A DNA stretch of 64,000 bases from Domibacillus indicus (GCF_023715895.1 NZ_JAMBOO010000004.1:124001-188000), one strand, 5' to 3'. Positions 17,928 to 26,363 are shown, counted from the stretch's first letter. Translations and numbers: made by a program. Notes: a model not told the origin generated them from the sequence alone.

Positions 17928-18782
17928 ATGAGCGGAACATCGATGCTGGAAAAAATAAAACTTCAAAGCAGTGAAATGAGTACAGCAGAACAAAAAGTAG
18001 CGTCCTTTATTTTAAGCAATGCCCACCTTGTACCGAACATGACGACAGGGGAGTTATCGAAAAGGGCGGAAGTCAGTGAAGCAACGGTCATCCGGTTCTG
18101 CAAAACGATTGGGGTTGGAAGCTACAAAACGTTTAAATTAACACTCGTCAAAGAATTGTCGAATACATCCATGAGTGTTAATGACTTTTCATTGCTGCAG
18201 TCTAAAGATTCGCCCTATGAGCTGTTTAACAAAGTCACCCACGTGAACCGGGGTGCGCTTGACGCCGCCCTTTCAGCATTGGATAAGCGGGAGCTGCCTA
18301 AAGCTGTCCAGGCATTGCTTCAATCGAAAATGATCCTATTTTATGGAGTAGGCGGTTCTGCTGCTGCGGCCGTTGACGGACACTATAAATTTGCGAAGCT
18401 TGGCTTCCATGCGGTCATGACGCCAGATTTTCATTTTTCACTTTCGATGGCTGCCCATATGCAGGAGGGAGATGTGTTGATCGCAATCAGCACATCGGGC
18501 AAAACAAAAGACGTTATTGAGCTCGCCCGTTTTGCTCAATCAAGAGGCGCGACCGTCGTCGCTATTACCACTGTTGGTAAATCGGTTTTGTACAAAGAAG
18601 CGGATATTGTCCTTGGAACGCCAATGGTGGAGCATGAAAAGCGGATTGGGAGCATTGCTTCCAGAACCGTTCAGATGAATATGATTGATGCTCTTTATGT
18701 AGCGGTTTTTCATCAAATTGGTTCTTATGTAGAGGAGCCATATGCAAAAGCATCTGAAGCTGTTTCAAAATTAAAAAAATAA
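17928..18782 (+). CDS. RpiR/MurR-family transcriptional regulator with SIS domain
   Basis: 284 residues from ATG 17928 under AGGAGGGG. An N-terminal RpiR helix-turn-helix (residues 1-80, SEATVIRFCKTIGVGSYKTF) is followed by a SIS domain with LFYGVGGSAAAAVD and AISTSGKTKDVIELA, which binds phosphosugars. It is one of two RpiR regulators in the region; the second is fused to the mur operon. The next gene is a MurQ-like SIS protein, so this pair may respond to amino-sugar phosphates. Its targets are not evident, and a separate promoter follows it. Confidence 0.82.
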   Translation: MSGTSMLEKIKLQSSEMSTAEQKVASFILSNAHLVPNMTTGELSKRAEVSEATVIRFCKTIGVGSYKTFKLTLVKELSNTSMSVNDFSLLQSKDSPYELFNKVTHVNRGALDAALSALDKRELPKAVQALLQSKMILFYGVGGSAAAAVDGHYKFAKLGFHAVMTPDFHFSLSMAAHMQEGDVLIAISTSGKTKDVIELARFAQSRGATVVAITTVGKSVLYKEADIVLGTPMVEHEKRIGSIASRTVQMNMIDALYVAVFHQIGSYVEEPYAKASEAVSKLKK

Positions 18783-18817
18783 TAAAAAATAAAATTTCAC
18801 AAAATGTGCTGAAAAAA

Positions 18818-18845
18818 TTGTATTTTTATTTCTCCGGCGTATAAT
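18818..18845 (+). promoter_or_regulatory. sigma-A promoter of the MurQ-like gene
   Basis: TTGTAT (18818-18823) and a consensus TATAAT (18840-18845) are 16 bp apart in an A/T-rich gap, 25 bp before the start codon. Confidence 0.6.
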
Positions 18846-18869
18846 AGAATTTGGGACGCTTCAAGAGAA

Positions 18870-19505
18870 ATGAGTGATAAAATGCAAACCGTACAAGATG
18901 TTAAGCAAGTGGCAGATGAAGACACATTTGACTGTTTCCGTCACATCAACGAACTGTTACACTCAGGTCAAATAAACGATTCCATCATGTTCAAAAGCAT
19001 AAAAGAAGAAATGAGTTCGATTCACAAATTGGTGATCGCGGCCATTCAAACGATTCAAAAAAACGGACGATTAATTTATCTGACTCCTCGAGCAAGTGAG
19101 CGTATTCATATAACCGATTTAAACGGACCATTGAGACTGCAAAATTATAGTGTTGGAAAAAAATACTGCCCAAAATCGGGCAAAAATGAGCTTTTAGCAC
19201 GAATGGATTTAAACGAGCTTCAGGCTGGACCTCGTGATATGGTCATTTGCTTTGCGGCAGAGGCACCCTCTTATACGGAGAGCAGCTTAAGATACGCACG
19301 AAAAAGCGGTGCGATGACAGCAAGTATTCTGCTTGGCCAAGAACCAGAGGAGAAAATACCGGCCAATATCAATATAAAGCTGGATTTGGATCAACATTCA
19401 ACCGCCTTCCAGCGGGCATGGCTGCAAAACCTGTTTATCCGTCTTGTGTCACAGGCAGCGTCAACGTATATTCTCCAATACGAGTTAAAAGAAATTTCCT
19501 TTTAA
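18870..19505 (+). CDS. degenerate MurQ-like SIS-domain protein
   Basis: 211 residues. It aligns with the MurQ encoded 2.2 kb downstream: QKNGRLIYLTPRASERIHI matches Mur[20 protein letters not shown], and LARMDLNELQAGPRDMVICF matches the Mur[20 protein letters not shown]. The phosphosugar loop GAGTSGR is replaced by TPRASER, the catalytic Glu of VECPPTF is lost, the segment with the second Glu is gone, and the C-terminal helical domain is missing. It is therefore unlikely to be an etherase; a sensing or regulatory role is possible. The frame is intact with its own promoter. ATG 18882 is an alternative start. Confidence 0.65.
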   Translation: MSDKMQTVQDVKQVADEDTFDCFRHINELLHSGQINDSIMFKSIKEEMSSIHKLVIAAIQTIQKNGRLIYLTPRASERIHITDLNGPLRLQNYSVGKKYCPKSGKNELLARMDLNELQAGPRDMVICFAAEAPSYTESSLRYARKSGAMTASILLGQEPEEKIPANINIKLDLDQHSTAFQRAWLQNLFIRLVSQAASTYILQYELKEISF

Positions 19506-19508
19506 TTC

Positions 19509-19555
19509 TCTGTTTTTTTCAATGAGACAAGAAAAAGCAGGGATTTTTGTTTTAC
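19509..19555 (+). terminator. weak terminator after the MurQ-like gene
   Basis: CTCTGTTTTTTTC can pair with GAAAAAGCAGGG, followed by TTTTTGTTTT. Imperfect stem. Confidence 0.4.
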
Positions 19556-19601
19556 GCTAAAATGCGACAGCACTTTAGTGGTATTTGTGTGCAGTTTATT
19601 T

Positions 19602-19607
19602 TATAAT
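19602..19607 (+). promoter_or_regulatory. -10 box upstream of ptsH
   Basis: TATAAT lies 42 bp before the ptsH start; the only -35 at 17 bp is a weak TGGTAT (19579-19584). It indicates that ptsH is transcribed separately. Confidence 0.4.
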
Positions 19608-19649
19608 AGAAAAAGCGTACAATTTTAACGACAAAGGAGTTTTCTTAAC

Positions 19650-19916
19650 ATGGCACAAAAAACATTTACAATTACAGATGAAACAGGTATCCACGCTCGT
19701 CCGGCTACAGTACTTGTTCAAACAGCTTCAAAATTCAGCTCAGATGTAAACCTTGAGTACAACGGCAAAACAGTAAACCTAAAATCAATCATGGGCGTTA
19801 TGTCTCTTGGTATTCCAAAAGGCGCGTCTATCACAGTAACAGCTGCTGGTGCTGACGAAGATCAAGCAATCGAAGCTGTAGGCGAAACAATTAAAACTCA
19901 AGGTCTTGGCGAATAA
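19650..19916 (+). CDS. ptsH: phosphocarrier protein HPr
   Basis: 88 residues, very close to Bacillus HPr. His15 in [16 protein letters not shown] accepts phosphate from enzyme I. Ser46 in [15 protein letters not shown] is the HPr-kinase site that makes the CcpA co-regulator. Because residue 15 is His rather than Gln, it is HPr and not Crh. It can energise the MurP transporter encoded 3 kb downstream. The gene stands alone, with its own promoter and terminator and no ptsI next to it, unlike the usual ptsHI order. Codon use looks biased as in highly expressed genes. Confidence 0.95.
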   Translation: MAQKTFTITDETGIHARPATVLVQTASKFSSDVNLEYNGKTVNLKSIMGVMSLGIPKGASITVTAAGADEDQAIEAVGETIKTQGLGE

Positions 19917-19937
19917 TTTTTGCCCAAGTCTTCTCTT

Positions 19938-19972
19938 AAAACGGAAAGAAGAGTCCCTTCTTTCCGTTTTTT
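19938..19972 (+). terminator. intrinsic terminator of ptsH
   Basis: A 14-bp perfect stem (AAAACGGAAAGAAG and its complement) with a 5-base loop and a T tail. Confidence 0.92.
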
Positions 19973-20005
19973 CATACATAAAAATCGAAATGTGGAGGAA
20001 ATGAA

Positions 20006-20860
20006 ATGGCTTACTCACTGATTGCGATTGATTTGGATGGGACACTTTTAAATGAAGAAAAAGAAATTGATCAGCGATCAATCCGTGCGATCCGTTCCTT
20101 TGAAGAGCGAGGCGGCCAGGTCGTCATTTGCAGCGGACGGACGCCGCTGGCCACGCGCTGGGTTGGTGAGACGCTCGGTCTGAAAACACCTATTATTTCA
20201 TTGAATGGTGCAGTGCTTCACGATGAAAAAGGCGAATTGCTCAGTCAAAAAACCTTCTCTTATGCAGGTTTAAAGCAATTTGTCTCATTTTGCGAAGAGG
20301 AAAACATATGCGTTCATTTATATGAAGGAAACGACTTGATTGTACCAGAGAAGAACCGCTGGAATGAGAAATGGGCAGACCAAAATATTCTTCCGCTCGT
20401 TCAAACAGGCGGCTTGCAGGAACGGCGAAACGCATATTTAGAGGAATGCCGGGTGCGAGTGACACCGGACATTAGTCAGTGGCTCGAAAACCATCCGGAT
20501 GTTTCGAAAATGGCCATTTTTAGTGAAACGGGCAATTTTCGGGAGATTGAACAAAAAATTAAAACAAGCCTGCCGGATGTGGAAGCAGCCAGCAGCTCCA
20601 ATTATATGAATTTAGAAATTTCGCCTCGCGGTGCAACGAAAGGCAGTGCTTTAAAGGATCTTGCCCTGCGGCTTGGCGTACCGCTTTCCCAAACAGCCGC
20701 CATTGGTGATAATTTTAATGATATCTCGATGTTTCAATGTGCGGGGATCGGTATTGCCGTGGGCAACGCGCCGGCAGCCGTTAGGGCCGCGGCACAGCAC
20801 GTAACCGCCTCAAATGATGAAAACGGCATTGGAGAAGCGATCGATTTTTTAATGCAATAA
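20006..20860 (+). CDS. Cof-type HAD-IIB phosphatase
   Basis: 284 residues. HAD motif I is IAIDLDGTLL, motif II VICSGRT, motif III the Lys in ATKGSAL, and motif IV IGDNFNDISMF. A C2-type cap domain lies between motifs II and III, as in Bacillus YxeH/YwpJ proteins. These soluble enzymes dephosphorylate sugar phosphates or flavin-type substrates; specificity cannot be read from sequence. RBS TGTGGAGG precedes the ATG. It is flanked by terminators and its position among amino-sugar genes may be accidental. Confidence 0.85.
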   Translation: MAYSLIAIDLDGTLLNEEKEIDQRSIRAIRSFEERGGQVVICSGRTPLATRWVGETLGLKTPIISLNGAVLHDEKGELLSQKTFSYAGLKQFVSFCEEENICVHLYEGNDLIVPEKNRWNEKWADQNILPLVQTGGLQERRNAYLEECRVRVTPDISQWLENHPDVSKMAIFSETGNFREIEQKIKTSLPDVEAASSSNYMNLEISPRGATKGSALKDLALRLGVPLSQTAAIGDNFNDISMFQCAGIGIAVGNAPAAVRAAAQHVTASNDENGIGEAIDFLMQ

Positions 20861-20875
20861 AGGTTCAAGCTGGAG

Positions 20876-20935
20876 AGCCGATAAGCCGGCAGACTTTTCT
20901 ATGGGGCAGGCGCTAAATCCGCCTGGCTATCTTCA
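20876..20935. repeat. relic of the terminator-associated repeat family
   Basis: CCGATAAG (20879) followed by ATGGGGCAGGCGCT (20901-20914) and CCGCCTGGC match the GC-rich block of the elements at 53925-54363 and 61163-61530. Only about 60 bp survive. It lies just before a strong terminator. The rest of the 232-bp gap shows nothing except the terminator and the murQ leader. Confidence 0.55.
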
Positions 20936-20953
20936 CCAGCGAAAGCTATTGTC

Positions 20954-21004
20954 AAAAAGACATAAAACCTTTGTGGATATTCTCAAAGGTTTTATGTCTT
21001 TTTT
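20954..21004 (+). terminator. long intrinsic terminator before murQ
   Basis: AAAAAGACATAAAACCTTTG (20954-20973) pairs with its complement at 20984-21003 across a 10-base loop, with a T tail. Confidence 0.93.
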
Positions 21005-21092
21005 AAAATATTATTTCATAATTATTAAAAAATATTGAAATATAAAATCAAAGCGGTTACAATGGTGGCATTATTCAGGAGGAGGGATTTGG

Positions 21093-22019
21093 TTGGAAGA
21101 AAAGCTAATGCAGCTGACGACCGAGTCAAGAAACAGCCGTACCATGCAGATAGACACAGCAGATACAAAAACGATCTTAACCATGATGAACGAGGAAGAC
21201 CATGGCGTGGCAGAAGCTGTCAAGGAAGTGCTTCCCGACATCGAGCAGGTTGTTGGCTTTGTGCTTCAATCGTTTCAGAAAGGAGGCCGTCTTTTTTATA
21301 TGGGCGCTGGAACGAGCGGCCGTCTCGGTGTGCTCGATGCGGTTGAGTGCCCGCCAACGTTCAGCACACCGCCCCAAATGGTGCAGGGCCTTATCGCGGG
21401 AGGTGAACATGCCTTTGTAAAAGCGGTTGAAGGAGCAGAAGATAATGAAGCCGCCGGCCGGCAGGACCTCCAAAGCCGCGGATTAACAGAAAGGGATACA
21501 GTCGTTGGATTAGCAGCAAGCGGCAGGACCCCTTACGTAAAGGGCGGCCTCGCGTATGCCCGGGAAATCGGTGCCAAAACAGCTGCTATTTCCTGCAATA
21601 AAAACGCCCAAATCAGCGCGTATGCTGATCAGCCAATCGAGGTCGTGGTCGGACCGGAAGTGTTAACGGGATCTACACGCTTGAAAGCAGCCACAGCACA
21701 AAAAATGATTTTAAATATGATTTCGACGGCTTCCATGCTGCAAATGGGCAAAGCGTTTGAAAATTTAATGGTCGATGTACGCGTGAGCAATGTAAAGCTG
21801 AGACAAAGAGCGGTTCACACAATTGTCCGGGTAACAGGCGTTTCCAAAAAGCAGGCAGAAGAAACACTCGATGCAGCTGGAAACGAAGTGAAAACAGCGA
21901 TTGTGATGCTCGAATGCGGCGTGCCATTCGAAGAAGCTAAAGAGCTGTTAACAAAAGCGGAAGGATATGTGCGCAGAGCCGTTAAAATGGGGGGCGCACG
22001 CGGAGGAAGCAGCCGATGA
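21093..22019 (+). CDS. murQ: N-acetylmuramic acid 6-phosphate etherase
   Basis: 308 residues from TTG 21093 after AGGAGGAGG (21077-21085). The SIS domain carries [20 protein letters not shown] with the catalytic Glu, GAEDNEAAG with the second Glu, and [13 protein letters not shown]-terminal helical domain follows ([20 protein letters not shown]). It cleaves the lactyl ether of MurNAc-6-phosphate to give GlcNAc-6-phosphate and lactate. It opens the murQ-murR-murP-mupG unit and overlaps murR by 4 bp. Full length for the family. Confidence 0.95.
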   Translation: MEEKLMQLTTESRNSRTMQIDTADTKTILTMMNEEDHGVAEAVKEVLPDIEQVVGFVLQSFQKGGRLFYMGAGTSGRLGVLDAVECPPTFSTPPQMVQGLIAGGEHAFVKAVEGAEDNEAAGRQDLQSRGLTERDTVVGLAASGRTPYVKGGLAYAREIGAKTAAISCNKNAQISAYADQPIEVVVGPEVLTGSTRLKAATAQKMILNMISTASMLQMGKAFENLMVDVRVSNVKLRQRAVHTIVRVTGVSKKQAEETLDAAGNEVKTAIVMLECGVPFEEAKELLTKAEGYVRRAVKMGGARGGSSR

Positions 22020-22870
22020 CCACCGGGGGATTAAACAGGCTGCGGAGCATTTTGCCCCAGCTGCCTCCTTCAGAAAAAAAAGTCGCCCAGTTTATTTTGG
22101 AGCAGCCTGAAAAACTACTGCATGCTACAGCAAGCGAAATCAGCCAAATGGCTGGCTCAAGCAGCGCGGCAGTGATTCGCTTATGCAAATCAATGGGGGT
22201 TAAAGGGTTTCAGGAGTTAAAAGTCCGGGTCGCCGGTGATTTAGTGAAAGTACCGGAAACAGGATACCGGGACATTGAAAGCGGCGAAACGCTTGCGGGT
22301 ATTACACAGAAAACATTGAGCAATGGGATTCAAAGCTTAACGGATACAGCTGAATTGATGGATTACGGGCAAATGGAGGCGGCAGTCGAGGCCCTGGCGG
22401 GAGCGAAAACGGTTCACTGTTTTGGTATCGGCGCTTCGAGCTTAATTGCGATGGATGCCCAGCAAAAACTGCTGCGCATTCACAAAAACGCAACGGCTTT
22501 TACCGATACACATTTAGTTGCTTCCCTGATTGCCAATGCGGAAGCGGATGATGTGCTTTTGGGTATTTCGTTTTCAGGAGAAACGCAGGAAGTCGCACGT
22601 CTCCTGTCTCTCGCCCAAAAGCGGGGAGTCAAAACGATCAGCTTAACCAAGTATGGATCGTCTACCGCTGCGTCCCTGGCAGATATCAACTTATTTACAT
22701 CTGCATCAAGCGAAGCACCGCTTAGGAGCGCTGCCACTGCTTCACGCTTTGCTCAATTGTTTGTGATTGATGTGTTATTTATGGGTGTGGCAACAAAAGA
22801 ATTTGATCAAACGGTACAGTATATTGATCGTTCAAGAGAAGCGATCGGCTTTTTAAAGGAATCAAAATAA
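22016..22870 (+). CDS. murR: MurR/RpiR-family regulator
   Basis: 284 residues. The N-terminal RpiR HTH ([20 protein letters not shown]) is followed by a SIS domain with [19 protein letters not shown] and [18 protein letters not shown]. In B. subtilis and E. coli such proteins repress MurNAc genes and bind MurNAc-6-phosphate. The ATG overlaps the murQ stop (ATGA), so the two are co-translated. It differs clearly from the RpiR protein at 17928. The target operator was not located with confidence. Confidence 0.88.
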   Translation: MTTGGLNRLRSILPQLPPSEKKVAQFILEQPEKLLHATASEISQMAGSSSAAVIRLCKSMGVKGFQELKVRVAGDLVKVPETGYRDIESGETLAGITQKTLSNGIQSLTDTAELMDYGQMEAAVEALAGAKTVHCFGIGASSLIAMDAQQKLLRIHKNATAFTDTHLVASLIANAEADDVLLGISFSGETQEVARLLSLAQKRGVKTISLTKYGSSTAASLADINLFTSASSEAPLRSAATASRFAQLFVIDVLFMGVATKEFDQTVQYIDRSREAIGFLKESK

Positions 22871-22915
22871 AAAGGGGAAACAAAGGGTTGAAATACGGGG
22901 AAAGGGTGAGCGGGG

Positions 22916-24280
22916 ATGACAAACGAAAATAAAATGATCGCACAGCAAATTTCCGATTGTTTAGGCGGGCCGGATAATGTCGAATCTTTTACCCACTGCA
23001 TGACGCGGCTGAGAGTAACACCAGTAGATCATGAGCGTGTAAATACAGAGGCGATTAAAAAAATTGACGGGGTTTTCGGAGTGGTCGAAGAAGAAACGAT
23101 TCAAGTGATTCTAGGACCGGGGAAAGTCAATAAAGTCGCAGAAGAGTTTAGCAAAATCATGGATGCGTCAGATGGAAAGATGCTGAGAGACCGTGCAGCT
23201 GCCGTAAAAGCAGAATTAAAAGAAAAAAACGCCACGCCGTTTAAGCTGTTTTTGCGTAAAATATCGAGTATCTTTATTCCGCTTATTCCGGCACTCGTGG
23301 CATCCGGACTGATTACAGGTATATCGAAAGCAATTATTCAAGCAGGATGGCTGGCGGCTGATTCACAAACCGCCCTTCTTTTAACAGCGATTGGCAGCGG
23401 CTTGTTTGCTTACCTTGGCATTTTAGTCGGCTTAAATGCAGCAAAAGAGTTTGGCGGATCACCTGCCCTTGGTGCGCTGGCCGGCATTTTGGTCATCAAT
23501 CCGGCGATTGAAGGCGTTACATTGTTTGGAGAAGCATTGGTGCCGGGCCGCGGCGGCTTGATTGGAATTTTGTTTGCCGCTATTTTCATCGCTTATGTAG
23601 AGCGCTGGATTCGTAAAGGGGTGCCACAGTCGCTCGATATTATCGTGACGCCAACGATTGCGCTGTTAATTACTGGTATTGTCACGTATGTGATTTTTAT
23701 GCCGATCGGCGGTTTTATTTCTGACGCGATTACAAACGGTCTGCTGGCTGTTTTAGATATAGGCGGAATTGTCGCTGGCTTTGTACTTGGCGCAACATTT
23801 CTGCCGCTCGTGGTAACCGGCCTACATCAAGGGCTGACACCGATTCACCTGGAACTGCTTAATTCCATCGGCGATGATCCGCTTCTTCCTATTTTGGCCA
23901 TGGGTGGAGCCGGCCAGGTGGGCGCTGCCTTTGCGATTTATATGAAAACAAAGAAAAAACGATTAAAGCGGGCGATAGGGGGATCTCTTCCTTCCGGCAT
24001 GCTCGGCATCGGCGAGCCGCTTATTTTCGGCGTAACGCTGCCGCTCGGAAGACCGTTTTTGACCGCCTGCCTCGGTGCAGGTATTGGCGGCGCGTTTCAA
24101 GCATACTTCAACATTGCCACGAGTGCGATCGGGGTTTCCGGCCTGCCGCTTTCGTTTATTGTTCTTCCGCATCAAATTTTATTGTATTTAGCCGGACTTG
24201 TTATCGCGTATGCGGCCGGTTTTGCGTTTACGTATTTGTTCGGCTTCAAAGATGAAATGGCCAAAGAGTTTGATGAATGA
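22916..24280 (+). CDS. murP: MurNAc-type PTS transporter, EIIBC
   Basis: 454 residues. The EIIB domain has the phosphorylated Cys28 in SFTHCMTRLRVTP. A linker near 85-105 leads to an EIIC domain of about ten membrane helices (from residue 118) with the sucrose-class loop GIGEPLIFGVTLPLGRPF. No EIIA domain is present, so a glucose-type EIIA must phosphorylate it. It imports and phosphorylates MurNAc or MurNAc-GlcNAc for MupG and MurQ. It starts 45 bp after murR without a promoter and ends at a hairpin. Confidence 0.9.
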   Translation: MTNENKMIAQQISDCLGGPDNVESFTHCMTRLRVTPVDHERVNTEAIKKIDGVFGVVEEETIQVILGPGKVNKVAEEFSKIMDASDGKMLRDRAAAVKAELKEKNATPFKLFLRKISSIFIPLIPALVASGLITGISKAIIQAGWLAADSQTALLLTAIGSGLFAYLGILVGLNAAKEFGGSPALGALAGILVINPAIEGVTLFGEALVPGRGGLIGILFAAIFIAYVERWIRKGVPQSLDIIVTPTIALLITGIVTYVIFMPIGGFISDAITNGLLAVLDIGGIVAGFVLGATFLPLVVTGLHQGLTPIHLELLNSIGDDPLLPILAMGGAGQVGAAFAIYMKTKKKRLKRAIGGSLPSGMLGIGEPLIFGVTLPLGRPFLTACLGAGIGGAFQAYFNIATSAIGVSGLPLSFIVLPHQILLYLAGLVIAYAAGFAFTYLFGFKDEMAKEFDE

Positions 24281-24287
24281 AGAAAGC

Positions 24288-24317
24288 AAAGCGCAGAGAC
24301 TCTCTTCTGCGCTTTTT
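24288..24317 (+). terminator. hairpin between murP and mupG
   Basis: AAAGCGCAGA pairs with TCTGCGCTTT, followed by TTACAT. The short T run suggests partial readthrough into mupG, whose RBS follows within 5 bp. Confidence 0.65.
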
Positions 24318-24334
24318 ACATAAGGAGGATGCGC

Positions 24335-25393
24335 ATGTTTGGAATTTCAGTTTATTTAAATGAAGACATCGGAGAAAAGCAAGAGCAGTATGTAAAGAAA
24401 GCAAAGCAGCATGGCTTTAAGTGGGTATTTACATCGCTGCATATTCCCGAAGATGATGCCTCACAGCTTTGCGGCCGGTTCCGCCAGCTTGCCAGGCTCG
24501 CCCGGGAAACAGGGATGGCGCTTTTTGCGGATGTTTCTCCCGCATCGCTTGAGAAAATTGGCTTGTCTATGGACCGGGCCGAAGAGCTGCTTGAATGGGG
24601 CGTTACCGGGCTGCGCGTAGATTATGGCATTGCCGGAAAGACGATTGCGGATCTTTCTAAAAGGATGAACATAGCACTCAATGCCAGTACGCTGACCCAG
24701 CGTGAATACGAAGATATTCTTTCGGCAGGAGCGGATATCAGCCGCATCGAAGCGTGGCATAATTTTTATCCGCGTCCGGAAACAGGACTTGGAGAAGCCT
24801 ACATAGAAGAAAAAAATAAGTGGCTCCTTTCGCTCGGTTTGAGTACCATGGCGTTTGTTCCGGGGGACCGCCATAAGCGGGGCCCGCTGTTTCAGGGACT
24901 GCCTACATTAGAGAAGCACCGGAACCGGGCGCCTTTTGGGGCGGCGCTTGAGCTGATCCGTCAGCTGCATACGCAAAAAGTATTGATTGGTGATCCGGGC
25001 TTGTCAGATGAAGCCTTCCGGCAGTTTAAGTGTTTCGAGGAGGACGAATGTATTCCGCTGCGGGCAAAACCATTTACGGATGTCACTCTTTATGCGGACG
25101 TTCAAACGAACCGGCCGGACCCGGCAAGAGATTGTATTCGTTCCGTTGAATCAAGAGGGTTTGCTCAAATCGGTGACAAAACAGTAGAGCCTTTTCAGAC
25201 GATTGAGCGGCCGAGAGGAACGGTTACCGTCGACAACAAACGGTATTTACGCTATGCCGGGGAAATGCAAATTACGCTGAATGACCTGCCGGCCGATGAA
25301 AAAGTAAATGTGATTGGCAGAATCATGGCGGAAGACCTGCCGCTGCTTTCGTTTGTAGGGCCGGGCGGGCGCTTTATCATTCACTGGGAATAA
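24335..25393 (+). CDS. mupG: 6-phospho-N-acetylmuramidase MupG (DUF871, GH170)
   Basis: 352 residues from ATG 24335, 6 bp after AAGGAGG; the ATG at 24329 abuts that RBS. N-terminal TIM-barrel blocks are GISVYLNEDIG, FTSLHIPEDD, FADVSPASLEKIG and GLRVDYGI, followed by a C-terminal cyclophilin-like domain, the DUF871 layout. S. aureus MupG, of this family, splits MurNAc-6-phosphate-GlcNAc to MurNAc-6-phosphate and GlcNAc. With MurP and MurQ it completes cytoplasmic breakdown of cell-wall disaccharide. No NagZ or AmiE genes accompany it here, unlike B. subtilis. Confidence 0.87.
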   Translation: MFGISVYLNEDIGEKQEQYVKKAKQHGFKWVFTSLHIPEDDASQLCGRFRQLARLARETGMALFADVSPASLEKIGLSMDRAEELLEWGVTGLRVDYGIAGKTIADLSKRMNIALNASTLTQREYEDILSAGADISRIEAWHNFYPRPETGLGEAYIEEKNKWLLSLGLSTMAFVPGDRHKRGPLFQGLPTLEKHRNRAPFGAALELIRQLHTQKVLIGDPGLSDEAFRQFKCFEEDECIPLRAKPFTDVTLYADVQTNRPDPARDCIRSVESRGFAQIGDKTVEPFQTIERPRGTVTVDNKRYLRYAGEMQITLNDLPADEKVNVIGRIMAEDLPLLSFVGPGGRFIIHWE

Positions 25394-25465
25394 TAAGCGG
25401 TTCTTGCCCCGCCACCGATGATTTTTTCTTTGCGTTCTGGGGAAAAGAAAAGGGAGGTGATGGAT

Positions 25466-25777
25466 ATGAATATTAATGTAAAGCCGGCCGCTGTAGCAGA
25501 ACTGAAAAAGTATGAGTTTGGAGAAAACGAAGGAGTCCGGATTGAATCGATTTTTATCGGCAGCTGTTCGATTGCATCCGAATATCATTTGCGAATCGAT
25601 CGTAAAAAAGAAGGCGATGATTTGTTTACCGTCTCAGGCATTCCGTTTCTTGTTTCAAAAGAAAGCCAGGAAAATCTCCATGACCACATTGCACTCGACT
25701 TTAACCCGGCGATGGGTTACAAGCTGACATCAGCCGAAGAAACCTACCGTTACAATTTAAAATTAGAGCGGGCATAA
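25466..25777 (+). CDS. HesB-like (YneR-type) protein
   Basis: About 103 residues from ATG 25466, 8 bp after GGAGG; an ATG at 25460 overlaps the RBS. The fold pattern is that of the HesB/IscA beta domain (VKPAAVAELKKYEF at the start, LDFNPAMGYKLT near the end). It lacks the C-terminal CGC motif of iron-sulfur carriers, with only one Cys in IFIGSCSIAS. It therefore resembles Bacillus YneR-type proteins of unknown role rather than a proven Fe-S scaffold. A terminator interrupted by a repeat element follows. Confidence 0.72.
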   Translation: MNINVKPAAVAELKKYEFGENEGVRIESIFIGSCSIASEYHLRIDRKKEGDDLFTVSGIPFLVSKESQENLHDHIALDFNPAMGYKLTSAEETYRYNLKLERA

Positions 25778-26141
25778 AAAGATCTTTCTCTGAGAAATTT
25801 TTAAGACTGTCGACAAAGTCGGCAGTCTTTCTTTATGAAAACTTCCATTGCCGAAAACGAGGCGGGGACTTTTCGGGCAATGTCGCTTCTTAAAAAGAGC
25901 CGATAGGGGAAGCCGGCCAAAACGGTATATCCATATCCACTTTTTCCGGCTTTAGTGATAGGGGCAATTGGATTTGTCAGGCTATGCAGTTTTGGCCAAT
26001 TGCACAGGCGACGCCCCACACCTTACCGGTTCTCATCCCAACCGCCCGCACTCCTTGCATGAAAAAGAAGCAAAGAGGTCCTTTGGCAACCAATTTTATT
26101 TGTCTACGGTTTGGAGTCTTTCTTTTGAAAGATCTTTTTTT
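25776..26141. repeat. MITE-like element inside a split terminator, copy 1
   Basis: AAAAAGATCTTTC (25776-25788) is complementary to GAAAGATCTTTTT (26127-26139): the arms of one terminator now 340 bp apart. Inside, GTCGACAAA (25809) and TTTGTCTAC (26099) are near-inverted ends, and a 23-nt hairpin (25805-25829) opens the element. Bases 25883-25915 are identical over 33 nt to the complement of 61417-61449. The loop sequence TCTTTCTCTGAGAAA recurs in altered form at 26117. No transposase is visible. With the leader at 26142-26363 this accounts for the 586-bp gap. Confidence 0.75.
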
Positions 26142-26157
26142 GTTACATAATCTAACA
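26141..26157 (+). promoter_or_regulatory. TnrA/GlnR box upstream of urtA
   Basis: TGTTACATAATCTAACA fits the TnrA/GlnR consensus TGTNANAWWWTMTNACA at every position. A TATGAA at 26184 would place the start site near 26196, with the box centred about 47 bp upstream, the usual position for TnrA activation. The remaining leader to 26363 is A/T-rich with no recognised riboswitch. Confidence 0.75.
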
Positions 26158-26363
26158 AAAGTTCAGACAAATAAACTGAAAAGTATGAATATATAGTTAG
26201 ATCTCACATGGAATTATATGTTTTTTATTCCTTTTTCAAACATTGATAGGAAATTCTTTTTTAGGAGGCGATAAAAGAGGTTGATTTCAAAACCATACAT
26301 AACAGATTTATCCGCTTTCCTTTTTAGATAAAAAGTTGTGACATTATTTTAAGGGGTGCTTAT

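Noticed and set aside
25776-26141. Class C group II intron, which is known to insert next to terminators
   Set aside because: The elements are 330-440 bp, have inverted ends, and lack any visible domain V or reverse transcriptase frame. The target preference is similar, but the structure is not.
26281-26331. Short TTG-started peptide (16 codons) in the urtA leader as an attenuator peptide
   Set aside because: The AGGAGG lies 12 bp away and no alternative hairpins were found around it.
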